Of a DNA stretch of 12,399 bases, positions 1 to 5,913 are shown piece by piece (within the stretch, counting starts at the first letter, position 1; each line of letters starts with the position of its first letter). The notes below the pieces were generated by a model. That model had not been told where the DNA came from. It did no database searches and saw only the letters and a program-made list of their open reading frames with translations. Both the position numbers and the translations under genes were made by a program. Origin of the DNA: UBA8958 sp964571695 (GTDB lineage Bacteria > Desulfobacterota > Syntrophia > Syntrophales > UBA8958); the NCBI GenBank assembly GCA_964571695.1, contig CAZNDG010000062.1, forward strand, positions 1-12,399, read 5' to 3'.

Positions 1-202
1 CCCGGGAGGAGCCGCAGCCGAAGTTTTCCCCCGCCACGATGATGTCGCCGGGACGCAGCTTCTTCACGAAATCCGGATCGGCGTCCTCCATGCAGTGGGC
101 GGCCAGAAAATCCGGGTCGGAACTGTTGATATAACGGGCCGGGATGATCAGGTCGGTGTTGACATGATCGCCGAATTTCCAGACTTTTCCTTTAAATTTC
201 AT
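1..202 (-). CDS. leuD: 3-isopropylmalate dehydratase small subunit (LeuD), 5' part only
   Basis: This is the first 67 residues of the small (swivel) subunit of isopropylmalate isomerase, which with LeuC interconverts 2- and 3-isopropylmalate in leucine biosynthesis. The protein starts MKFKGKVWKFGDHVNTD and carries the family signatures DLIIPARYI (about residues 17-25) and GENFGCGSSR (about 58-67), the latter at the window edge. The ATG at 202-200 overlaps the leuC stop (ATGA), so the two subunits are probably translationally coupled, as expected for an obligate heterodimer. The rest of the gene lies beyond base 1, so the truncation is only the window boundary. Homoaconitase and dimethylmalate dehydratase small subunits share these motifs, so the exact substrate is not proven by sequence alone. 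Confidence 0.93.
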   Translation of the reverse strand, partial: MKFKGKVWKFGDHVNTDLIIPARYINSSDPDFLAAHCMEDADPDFVKKLRPGDIIVAGENFGCGSSR

Positions 203-1476
203 ATCTTGTGCACCCCCTTGAGTTCATCGGGACCGGCGATTCTCCCCAGGATGGCGGAGGCCGCCGCCACGGCCGGGTTGGTCAGATAGACCTCGCTACC
301 CGGGTGTCCCATGCGGCCGATAAAGTTCCGGTTGGTGGTGGCCACGGCCCGCTCGCCGTCGGCGAGGATGCCCATGTGTCCCCCGAGGCAGGCCCCGCAG
401 GTCGGCGGGCTGATGACGGCCCCGGCGGCCAGGAATATGTCGAAGAGCCCCTCGGACATGGCGGTGCGATAGATGTCCGGAGTCGTGGGGATGACGATGA
501 GGCGCACATACGGTGCAACCTCCCGGCCTTGCAGCAGCTTGGCGGCAATGCGCAGATCTTCGAGGCGGCCGTTGGTGCAGGAACCGATGAAGACCTGATC
601 GATCTTGATGGAGCCGACCCTGCTCAACCCCTTGACATTGGAAGGCAAATGAGGATGGGCTACCTGGGGCTCGATCCGGCTGACGTCGATCTCCAGGATG
701 GAGGCGTAACGGGCGTCGGGGTCCGAATCGTAACAGACGTATTCCCGTTCCGCCCGGTACTGTACGTATTCAGTAGTTACGGCATCGGGGATGAAGATGC
801 CGTTTTTTGCCCCGGCCTCGATGACCATGTTGGCCATGGTGAATCGGTCCGCCATTGTCAACTCCCCGACGGTTTCCCCGGTGAATTCCATGGCTTTGTA
901 AGTGGCGCCGTCCACGCCGATCTGCCCGATGATATAGAGAATGATGTCCTTTCCCGAGACCCATTTGTTGCACCGGCCCGTCAGGACGATCTTGATCGTT
1001 TCGGGAACCTTGAACCAGAGTTCCCCCGTCAGCATGACCGCCGCCAGATCCGTGCTGCCCACGCCGGTGGCAAAAGCGCCCAGAGCGCCGTAGGTGCAGG
1101 TGTGGCTGTCGGCCCCGATGATCAGATCGCCGGGGAGAGCGATCCCCTGTTCCGGCAGCAGGACATGGCACACCCCGGCCCGGCCACCCTCGTAATAATG
1201 GCCCAGCCGGTGTTCCCGGGCAAAATCACGCATGATCTTCACCTGTTGGGCAGATTTGATGTCCTTGGTCGGGGTGAAGTGATCGGCGACAAGAACGACC
1301 CGGCCGCGGTCAAAGACCTTGCGCCCCCCGGCCTTCTTGAACTCCTCGATGGCAATGGGCGCCGTCACGTCGTGTCCGAGGGCGATGTCCACCCGGGCGT
1401 TGATCAGCATTCCCGGATGAACCTCATCGAGGCCCGCATGCCCGGCCAGGATCTTTTCGGTAATAGTCATCCCCAT
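199..1476 (-). CDS. leuC: 3-isopropylmalate dehydratase large subunit (LeuC), 425 aa
   Basis: This is the catalytic [4Fe-4S] subunit of isopropylmalate isomerase, an aconitase-superfamily enzyme of leucine biosynthesis acting in the cytoplasm. Visible motifs are GADSHTCTYGALGAFATGVGS (about 121-141), IGSCTNGRLEDL (298-309) and PPTCGACLGGHMG (357-369). Cys300, Cys360 and Cys363 are the expected three cluster ligands. The length of 425 aa fits the shorter LeuC/HacA class (about 420 aa) rather than the ~466-aa E. coli type. The first ATG (1476) is chosen because AGGAG lies 9 nt upstream; the second ATG two codons later would be 15 nt away. It overlaps leuD by 4 nt (ATGA). The related enzyme homoaconitase cannot be fully excluded, but leuCD is the simplest reading. 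Confidence 0.94.
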   Translation of the reverse strand: MGMTITEKILAGHAGLDEVHPGMLINARVDIALGHDVTAPIAIEEFKKAGGRKVFDRGRVVLVADHFTPTKDIKSAQQVKIMRDFAREHRLGHYYEGGRAGVCHVLLPEQGIALPGDLIIGADSHTCTYGALGAFATGVGSTDLAAVMLTGELWFKVPETIKIVLTGRCNKWVSGKDIILYIIGQIGVDGATYKAMEFTGETVGELTMADRFTMANMVIEAGAKNGIFIPDAVTTEYVQYRAEREYVCYDSDPDARYASILEIDVSRIEPQVAHPHLPSNVKGLSRVGSIKIDQVFIGSCTNGRLEDLRIAAKLLQGREVAPYVRLIVIPTTPDIYRTAMSEGLFDIFLAAGAVISPPTCGACLGGHMGILADGERAVATTNRNFIGRMGHPGSEVYLTNPAVAAASAILGRIAGPDELKGVHKI

Positions 1477-1597
1477 GGGGCGAATCTCCTTTTGCTAATG
1501 GATTTGCGGTGGTGGAAACGGTCTGATCCTTTTTGCGCTTCTACAATATAATTGGTTCATATTCAATGGATAAAATAACAGATGGAGAAAACAAAGA

Positions 1598-1810
1598 ATG
1601 GGCTTTTGGGATTCATTGCCGGCGGAAGCAGGATTATCATTTGGAAATTCAGCGGAATTTTGGCTTAACGCACCAAGAGCTTTTGACCTGTGGAATGCTC
1701 AAAACAGCCATGGAAGAATTCAAATGGTATTACATCTTGATAGGTATGATAAAATCTTTGACAGGTCATTTAACAGGTGTTATCAATTATACTACAAAAA
1801 GACCGTTTAG
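1598..1810 (+). CDS. Possible small ORF (70 aa) upstream of the toxin-antitoxin pair, unrecognised
   Basis: A 70-codon ATG ORF ends 9 nt before the antitoxin start and has GGAG 10 nt upstream. The protein is rich in aromatic residues (for example GFWDSL, SAEFWLNAP, CYQLYYKK) and matches no family I know. Against it being a gene, a good promoter for the toxin-antitoxin pair (1758-1786) lies inside its 3' end, and an overlapping frame (1533-1931) is also open, as often happens in AT-rich non-coding DNA. It may be a chance ORF or the remnant of an older gene in this island. The rest of 1477-1819 holds only the leuC leader and this promoter. Confidence 0.22.
   Translation: MGFWDSLPAEAGLSFGNSAEFWLNAPRAFDLWNAQNSHGRIQMVLHLDRYDKIFDRSFNRCYQLYYKKTV
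1758..1786 (+). promoter_or_regulatory. Promoter and possible operator of the toxin-antitoxin operon
   Basis: TTGACA (1758-1763, consensus -35), a 17-nt spacer and TATCAA (1781-1786, 4 of 6 to the -10 consensus) lie 33 nt before the antitoxin ATG. Within it are the arms TGAC and GTCA separated by two bases (1759-1768), and ACAGGT occurs twice, 12 nt apart (1761 and 1773). Phd/YefM-type antitoxins commonly repress their own operon by binding such short repeats, so this is a plausible autoregulatory site. That last step is inference. Confidence 0.55.
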
Positions 1811-1819
1811 GAGGTTGCT

Positions 1820-2098
1820 ATGGAGTCGGGCATCAAATATTCAGAAGACGTTATCCCGATTAGTGATCTTAAGGTTAACCCTGGGAGGATCATTAATCAG
1901 GTTGAGAAAACTCACCGACCTGTACTTGTGACCAGCCGAGGAAGGGGTGTGGCCATCGTGGAATCTTTAAAAGATTATGAAGCAAAAGCAGAAGATCAGG
2001 CGTTCTTACGCGGCGTTGTACGTGGTTTGATTGATATTGAAGAAGGAAAGGAAATAAGTCTATCAGACGTAAAAAAACATTTCGGAATTAGCGAATAG
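1820..2098 (+). CDS. Phd/YefM-family antitoxin (92 aa)
   Basis: This is a small antitoxin that should bind and neutralise the toxin encoded 2 nt downstream and repress the operon. The N-terminal half, with VIPISDLKVNPGRIINQVEK followed by RPVLVTSRGRGVAIVES (about residues 11-51), has the Phd/YefM fold pattern: an 'S-x-L-x..P..I..V' helix, then a strand with R/G-rich loop and V-A-I-V. The C-terminal third is charged and helical (RGVVRGLIDIEEGKEISLSDVKKHFG), as in toxin-binding tails. The ATG follows a strong ribosome-binding site, AGGAGG with a 5-nt spacer. Base composition is visibly more AT-rich than leuC and the YchF-like gene on either side, which suggests acquisition by transfer. Length is typical (80-95 aa). 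Confidence 0.85.
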   Translation: MESGIKYSEDVIPISDLKVNPGRIINQVEKTHRPVLVTSRGRGVAIVESLKDYEAKAEDQAFLRGVVRGLIDIEEGKEISLSDVKKHFGISE

Positions 2099-2100
2099 CC

Positions 2101-2400
2101 ATGAAGCGTAAGAAAACTATTACCTTTACCATCTCGGCGGTAAATGATCTGGATGATATGCGTGCCTGGTATGCGGAGCAACAGGTTCCTGCGGTGGGAG
2201 ATAAGCTATTAAGAGAAATTGTTTCTCAGGTGGAAAGACTTTGCGCTTTTCCCGAAAGTGGACGTGTTGTTCCGGAATTTGGACTGGCAAATCTACGAGA
2301 GATTATCTTTCCTCCTTTCCGTATTATTTATCGTCTTGATGAAAGCAAGGTCAGAGTTGTTAGGGTTTGGCGAAGCGAAAGACTTCTCAAAATGCCGTAA
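2101..2400 (+). CDS. RelE/ParE-superfamily toxin (99 aa)
   Basis: This is the probable toxin of a type II pair. It starts 2 nt after the antitoxin stop and has no clear Shine-Dalgarno of its own, so translation is probably coupled to the antitoxin. The sequence shows the RelE/ParE layout: an N-terminal strand (TITFTISAVNDLDDM), two helices with WYAEQQ and LLREIVSQVERLCAFPESGR, then REIIFPPFRIIYRLDESKVRVVRVWRSERLL. The 'FRIIYR...V.VVRVWRSER' end is characteristic, with basic residues where RelE-type ribonucleases or ParE-type gyrase poisons have them. RelE (ribosome-dependent mRNA cleavage) and ParE (gyrase) activities cannot be told apart by eye; the 'W/H-x-x-R' ending and the Phd partner are compatible with either. 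It appears intact. Confidence 0.85.
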   Translation: MKRKKTITFTISAVNDLDDMRAWYAEQQVPAVGDKLLREIVSQVERLCAFPESGRVVPEFGLANLREIIFPPFRIIYRLDESKVRVVRVWRSERLLKMP

Positions 2401-2492
2401 TCCTGAGAAAAAAGGCTGATTTGATCGTCACATAACTTCCTCCTGCCATGAAATGTTGTTTTCAAATTATTCCTTCCCATGGCTATTATAAA

Positions 2493-2520
2493 CAATAATT
2501 GACGACAGCGTAAAAAAAGT
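2493..2520 (+). repeat. Solo repeat end abutting the GGDEF remnant
   Basis: TTGACGAC followed by AGCGTAAAAAAAGT (2499-2520) closely matches the left terminal arm of the inverted-repeat element at 4117-4137 (TTGACGAC then CTCGTAAAAAGTC). The 14-mer CAATAATTGACGAC at 2493-2506 also recurs exactly at 4272-4285. It ends directly at the ATG of the truncated GGDEF ORF, replacing whatever N-terminal sensor sequence once lay upstream. The remaining bases between the toxin and this site (2401-2492) show no gene and no clear terminator. Confidence 0.55.
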
Positions 2521-3030
2521 ATGGCAGAGGAGGCCTTGAAGGAAAGTGAAAACATATACCGCGCACTCAGCATGGTGGACAACCTCGCTCAGCTTTATAA
2601 TTCCCGCCATTTCAACAAGCAACTGCAGATCGAGATCGATCGAGTCAACCGCTATAATGATCCTCTGACTTTGATTCTATTTGATATCGATAATTTCAAG
2701 GATTTTAACGATGCATACGGTCACTTCGAGGGGGATCGGGTTTTTATGTGCCTGGGACAGGTTGTCAAGAAATGCCTCCGCAAAACTGATACCGCCTATC
2801 GTTACGGTGGCGAGGAATTTACGGTCATCCTTCCCATGACCAAAAAAGAAAATGGTTTTATTACGGCGGAAAACACACAAGAATCGGATGAACAGATTTT
2901 TTGCTTGAAAAGGCGCGGCGGGGATGATATGGGGCGCAGGCCTTGCGAGAGGCAAAAGGCAGCAGGGAAGGGAAGCAGACTAATGATTTTCCTTGGCGAT
3001 GACGCTGTCCCGCCGGATGTGCTCCGGTAG
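2521..3030 (+). pseudogene. Truncated GGDEF (diguanylate cyclase) gene
   Basis: Residues 1-117 are a recognisable diguanylate-cyclase region. A linker AEEALKESENIYRALS, typical of the junction after a PAS domain, is followed by LYNSRHF, LILFDIDNFKDFNDAYGH (metal-binding Asp55 and Asp57) and RYGGEEF (GGEEF at 96-100). An RxxD inhibitory site (Arg87-Asp90) sits five residues before GGEEF. After ILPMTKKENGFITAE the homology stops, and the remaining ~50 residues are low-similarity basic sequence reading to a chance stop. The second half of the domain, including the SIG-type strand and the final ALYxAKxxGRN helix, is absent. No PAS or membrane domain precedes it: an in-frame stop lies at 2500-2502 next to a repeat end. 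It is probably a decaying gene; c-di-GMP synthesis is unlikely. Bases 3031-3088 contain only a short CCGG-TTTTTG-CCGG hairpin and the ribosome-binding site of the next gene. Confidence 0.75.
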
Positions 3031-3088
3031 TCATGGATTTCTAAAGGGTTCTGGATTCCGGTTTTTGCCGGGTAGGTGGTAGCGCCGT

Positions 3089-4120
3089 ATGGAAATGGGT
3101 ATTTTAGGGCTTCCCCAAAGCGGGAAGAGTTCGCTGTTCGAGATCATGACGGGGATCCGCAGCCGTGACATCCATGGCGAAAGATGTGTCCGCGGCCAGG
3201 CGGCCGTACCCGATGCGCGTTTCGACCGCCTCGTGGACATCTTTCATCCCGCCAAGGTCTCGCCGGCCCGGGCGCCCTTCGTCGACGTCCATGCCGACGG
3301 AGAAAAGGCCTGGGAGGCGGTCCGCCAGATTCTGGCCGGGGCCGACGGCCTCCTCCATGTGGTGGACGGATTTACCGCCGCGGATTTACAGGAGATGGTC
3401 GCCCGGTGGCGCACCCTGGAGGATGAATTGATCCTTTCCGACCTCCTGGTGGTGGAGAACCGCCGGGATCGCCTCCAGCGGGTCCCCCGGAAGGCCCTGA
3501 AGCCGGTGGAACTGCTCCAGGCGGAGCTGCTGCCCCGTCTTCACGACCAGTTGGAGCAGGGCCGCCCCCTGCGTCATCTGCCGCTGAGCGACGAGGAACG
3601 TCATGCCCTGCGCAGCTTTTCCTTCTGGAGCCTGCGGCCGGAGCTGGTGGTCCTCAACCTTTCCGAGGATCGCCTTGGGGAAACGGCGGCCTTCCGTCAG
3701 GAAGCCGGGCTTACCGATCATGTCATCGGGTTCTGCGGCGAACTGGAGGCGGAAATGGCCGGTCTGTCCCGGGAGGAACAGCAGGAGTTTCTGGAATCGC
3801 TGGCGATGGCCGAACCGGCTTTTATGCGCATCATTCAGGCCGCGTTTCACCTCTTGGGCCGGATCACCTACTTCACCGTCGGGGAGGACGAGGTAAAGGC
3901 CTGGGTGATCCCCCGGGGCGCCAAGGCCCCCCGGGCCGCCGCGGTAATCCACAAGGATTTTGAGCGGGGATTCATCAAGGCGGAGGTGGTGAGCTACGAC
4001 GACTTCATCGCCTGCGGCGGGACCCTGGCCGCCGCCAAGGCGGCGGGGAAGCTGCGCCTGGAGGGCAAGGAATACGTTGTCGAAGACGGGGATATTATTT
4101 CGTTCCGCTTCAACGTTTGA
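3089..4120 (+). CDS. Divergent YchF/Ola1-family P-loop nucleotide-binding protein (343 aa)
   Basis: This belongs to the YchF/Ola1 (Obg-related) family of ribosome-associated, stress-linked ATPases/GTPases. The P-loop GLPQSGKSSLFEIMTG is at 7-22. PDARFDRLVDIFHPAKVSPA (41-60) matches the YchF 'VPDPRLD.L..i..P.kv.P' stretch. A helical coiled-coil insert (about 98-165) and the C-terminal TGS-like domain (about 258-343) follow; the latter ends EVKAWVIPRGAKAPRAAAVIHKDFERGFIKAEVVSYDDF...EYVVEDGDIISFRFNV and is very YchF-like. It is odd in the middle: the usual DIAGLVxGA plus GEGLGNxFL switch region is replaced by DVHADGEKAWEAVRQIL (66-82), so it is a diverged paralogue, slightly shorter than the usual ~363 aa. 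The N-x-x-E/D motif appears as NLSED (190-194). AGGTGG lies 9 nt before the ATG. The stop codon is part of the following repeat arm. Confidence 0.82.
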   Translation: MEMGILGLPQSGKSSLFEIMTGIRSRDIHGERCVRGQAAVPDARFDRLVDIFHPAKVSPARAPFVDVHADGEKAWEAVRQILAGADGLLHVVDGFTAADLQEMVARWRTLEDELILSDLLVVENRRDRLQRVPRKALKPVELLQAELLPRLHDQLEQGRPLRHLPLSDEERHALRSFSFWSLRPELVVLNLSEDRLGETAAFRQEAGLTDHVIGFCGELEAEMAGLSREEQQEFLESLAMAEPAFMRIIQAAFHLLGRITYFTVGEDEVKAWVIPRGAKAPRAAAVIHKDFERGFIKAEVVSYDDFIACGGTLAAAKAAGKLRLEGKEYVVEDGDIISFRFNV

Positions 4121-4274
4121 CGACCTCGTAAAAAGTCCATATGCGGCGAAAGCGCTTCATCCTTCGTCACGGCGGCGTACGCCCAAGGACTTCTCATTCC
4201 TCAGGATTCGCGCGCTTTGCCCCTGGAGCTTCTTACTTCGTCGTCTAAGTGATGACTTTTTACGAGTTCATCAA
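4117..4274. repeat. ~158-bp element with 21-bp terminal inverted repeats
   Basis: The left arm, 4117-4137 (TTGACGACCTCGTAAAAAGTC minus its last bases), and the right arm, 4254-4274 (GACTTTTTACGAGTTCATCA...), are reverse complements at 19 of 21 positions. The interior has no ORF of note and contains two related segments around CTTCATCCTTCGTC and CTTCTTACTTCGTC. The TGA stop of the YchF-like gene (4118-4120) is inside the left arm. This looks like a MITE-like or palindromic intergenic element. I infer that it is dispersed in the genome, since a second partial copy lies at 2499-2520. Confidence 0.75.
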
Positions 4275-4304
4275 TAATTGACGACATTAACGGGATGTGA
4301 CGAC

Positions 4305-4778
4305 ATGACCGGGGAAATCAGATTGATCCCCCTCCTGCGGGAGGGGATTCACGTAATCAAGATGGTCCTCTTCAAGACGCTGCGGAACGGACTGGCGGAG
4401 CGCCATCCAAGGCGGGAGCGGATATTCGTCAATCAACTTGCCGGCGCCGTGATCAATGAACTCTTTGGCACTCCGAACCGGGAAGAGCCGTTTCTCTCCT
4501 TCGGGATCGCCAACCGGGCGCTGATCGAAACGGAGCTGGCCGGTCTGGCCGGGGATTATCCGGAACTCCGAGGCCCTCTTTCAGATGCCCTGCGGGTCCA
4601 GTTTCTCTGCGACAGCAGGGAAGGCCTGGAAAATCCCGCCCTGCTTACCCGGGCCGACGTCCTGGGCATCCTCATCAGGGACCGGGAGGTCCCCCTGCCC
4701 GACACCTTCATGAACCTGGCCCGTTCCCTGGGCGAAGAACATCAGATGACACTGCAGATTCGCTTCGGGTCGGCCTGA
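4305..4778 (+). CDS. Unrecognised soluble protein (157 aa)
   Basis: I do not recognise a family. The ORF can open with TTG at 4278, but that codon lies in the repeat end, so the ATG at 4305 is preferred; neither has a convincing ribosome-binding site, and another in-frame ATG lies at 4362. The protein is mostly helical, with no signal peptide, membrane segment or cysteine cluster. Visible stretches include HVIKMVLFKTLRNGLAERHP, RRERIFVNQLAGAVINELFG (about 36-55) and LTRADVLGILIRDREVPLPD. Codon use is GC-rich like the chromosomal neighbours, which supports a real gene. It is convergent with htpX (8 nt between stop codons) and lies downstream of the YchF-like gene, but the repeat element between them makes co-transcription uncertain. 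Confidence 0.7.
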   Translation: MTGEIRLIPLLREGIHVIKMVLFKTLRNGLAERHPRRERIFVNQLAGAVINELFGTPNREEPFLSFGIANRALIETELAGLAGDYPELRGPLSDALRVQFLCDSREGLENPALLTRADVLGILIRDREVPLPDTFMNLARSLGEEHQMTLQIRFGSA

Positions 4779-4786
4779 GCGGTTAT

Positions 4787-5668
4787 TTACGTCAACGCTT
4801 CCAGGGCCGCGATGCGCTCCTCCAGGGGCGGATGGGTCATGAATAGTTTCATGAAGCCGGAAGTTCCGCCGGCGATTCCGAACGCCGCCATCTGACTGGG
4901 CAGATGAGGTTGCTCGGCGGTCTTCTGGAGGCTGCGGAGGGCGGCGATCATCTTCCCCCGTCCCTCGAGGGCGGCACTGCCGGCATCGGCCCGGAATTCC
5001 CGCTGGCGGCTGAACCACATTACGATAATGCTTGCCAGGACGCCGAAGACCAACTGGGCGATAATGGTGGTGATCAAATAGGCCGGACCGGGCCCTTCAT
5101 CTTCCGATTTGAAGACGACGCGATCGACAAAATAACCAACCACCCGGGAGATGAAGATGACGAAGGTATTGACGACACCCTGGATCAGCGCCAGGGTCAC
5201 CATGTCACCGTTGGCCACATGGCTGATCTCGTGACCCAGGACCGCTTCCACTTCCCCCCGGGGCATGATGCGCAACAGGCCGGTGCTCACCGCCACCAGG
5301 GCGGAATTTTTGTTCATGCCCGTGGCAAAGGCGTTGGCGTCCGGGGCGTCGTAAATCGCCACTTCCGGCATGCCGATGCCGGCGGCCGCGGCCTGTCTTT
5401 TGACCGTGTTGAGCAGCCAGGCCTCCATTTCGTTTCGGGGCGATTCGATAACCTGGGCGCCGGTGAGCTTTTTCGCCGACCACTTGGACATGGCCAGGGA
5501 GATGAAGGAACCGCCGAAACCGAAAACGGAAGCGAAGATAAGCAGGCTGGTCAAGTTGAGACCGCCTCTCCCGTCGAGGATACCGTCCACGCCGAGAAGG
5601 TTCAGGACGATGCTCAGGATCAGGATGATGGCGATGTTCGTTGTGACAAACAGCAGGATCCTTTTCAT
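4787..5668 (-). CDS. htpX: Membrane zinc metalloprotease HtpX (293 aa)
   Basis: HtpX is an M48-family, zinc-dependent inner-membrane protease that degrades misfolded membrane proteins alongside FtsH. The sequence has two N-terminal transmembrane segments (about 4-26 and 38-60), the zinc motif GHEISHVANGDM (His146, Glu147, His150), a likely third ligand Glu224 in RQREFRADAGSA, and two further hydrophobic segments (about 158-180 and 197-217). It ends FMTHPPLEERIAALEAL, the usual HtpX C-terminus. Length and start (MKRILLFVTTNIAIILI) match the family. The ATG follows AGGTGAG in a purine-rich leader. All catalytic residues are present and the gene appears intact. A sigma70-type promoter sits just upstream at 5709-5737. 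Confidence 0.96.
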   Translation of the reverse strand: MKRILLFVTTNIAIILILSIVLNLLGVDGILDGRGGLNLTSLLIFASVFGFGGSFISLAMSKWSAKKLTGAQVIESPRNEMEAWLLNTVKRQAAAAGIGMPEVAIYDAPDANAFATGMNKNSALVAVSTGLLRIMPRGEVEAVLGHEISHVANGDMVTLALIQGVVNTFVIFISRVVGYFVDRVVFKSEDEGPGPAYLITTIIAQLVFGVLASIIVMWFSRQREFRADAGSAALEGRGKMIAALRSLQKTAEQPHLPSQMAAFGIAGGTSGFMKLFMTHPPLEERIAALEALT

Positions 5669-5708
5669 TTCTTCTCACCTTTCTTTTCCGTTTGCTTGAC
5701 TTTGGTGA

Positions 5709-5737
5709 AATATAAACATGGCGGTGAGACGTGTCAA
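5709..5737 (-). promoter_or_regulatory. Sigma70-type promoter of htpX
   Basis: Read on the minus strand, TTGACA (5737-5732, perfect -35), a spacer of exactly 17 nt and TATATT (5714-5709, 5 of 6 to the -10 consensus) lie about 40 nt before the htpX ATG. This gives a leader of roughly 30-35 nt. The strong housekeeping-type promoter suggests constitutive expression, unlike the stress-induced htpX of E. coli. The remainder of the 5669-5913 spacer serves the divergent gene at 5914; only a weak TTGCCA-17-TAGATC candidate (5826-5854) is visible there. Confidence 0.75.
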
Positions 5738-5913
5738 GACAAACCGCCGTCCCGGATGCCGCTGCTGATTTCCTCATCCGGGACATTTCTCGTTGCCGGC
5801 GTCATCCGGGGTGTTCAGATTGTATTTGCCAAAGACGGCTGAATAGGTTAGATCATAACCGGTTTGTCCGGTCATCGATCAAGACGTCCCAAAAAGAGAA
5901 AGGAGATTAAGCT

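Noticed and set aside
1..202. Truncated leuD as a pseudogene
   Set aside because: The break is at the window edge and all visible motifs are intact.
208..1551. Long open frame on the plus strand opposite leuC (447 codons)
   Set aside because: It is the antisense shadow of a clearly identified leuC. The protein has no family features, and such long antisense frames are common in GC-rich genes.
1533..1931. 132-codon plus-strand frame running into the antitoxin
   Set aside because: It overlaps over 100 bp of the well-supported antitoxin in another frame, has no ribosome-binding site, and its product is not recognisable.
4278..4304. TTG start for the 157-aa protein
   Set aside because: These codons belong to the repeat end, and there is no ribosome-binding site; the ATG at 4305 is simpler.
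4904..5842. Long plus-strand frame opposite htpX
   Set aside because: Low-complexity product rich in Gly/Asp/His, antisense to a gene with full HtpX motifs and its own promoter.
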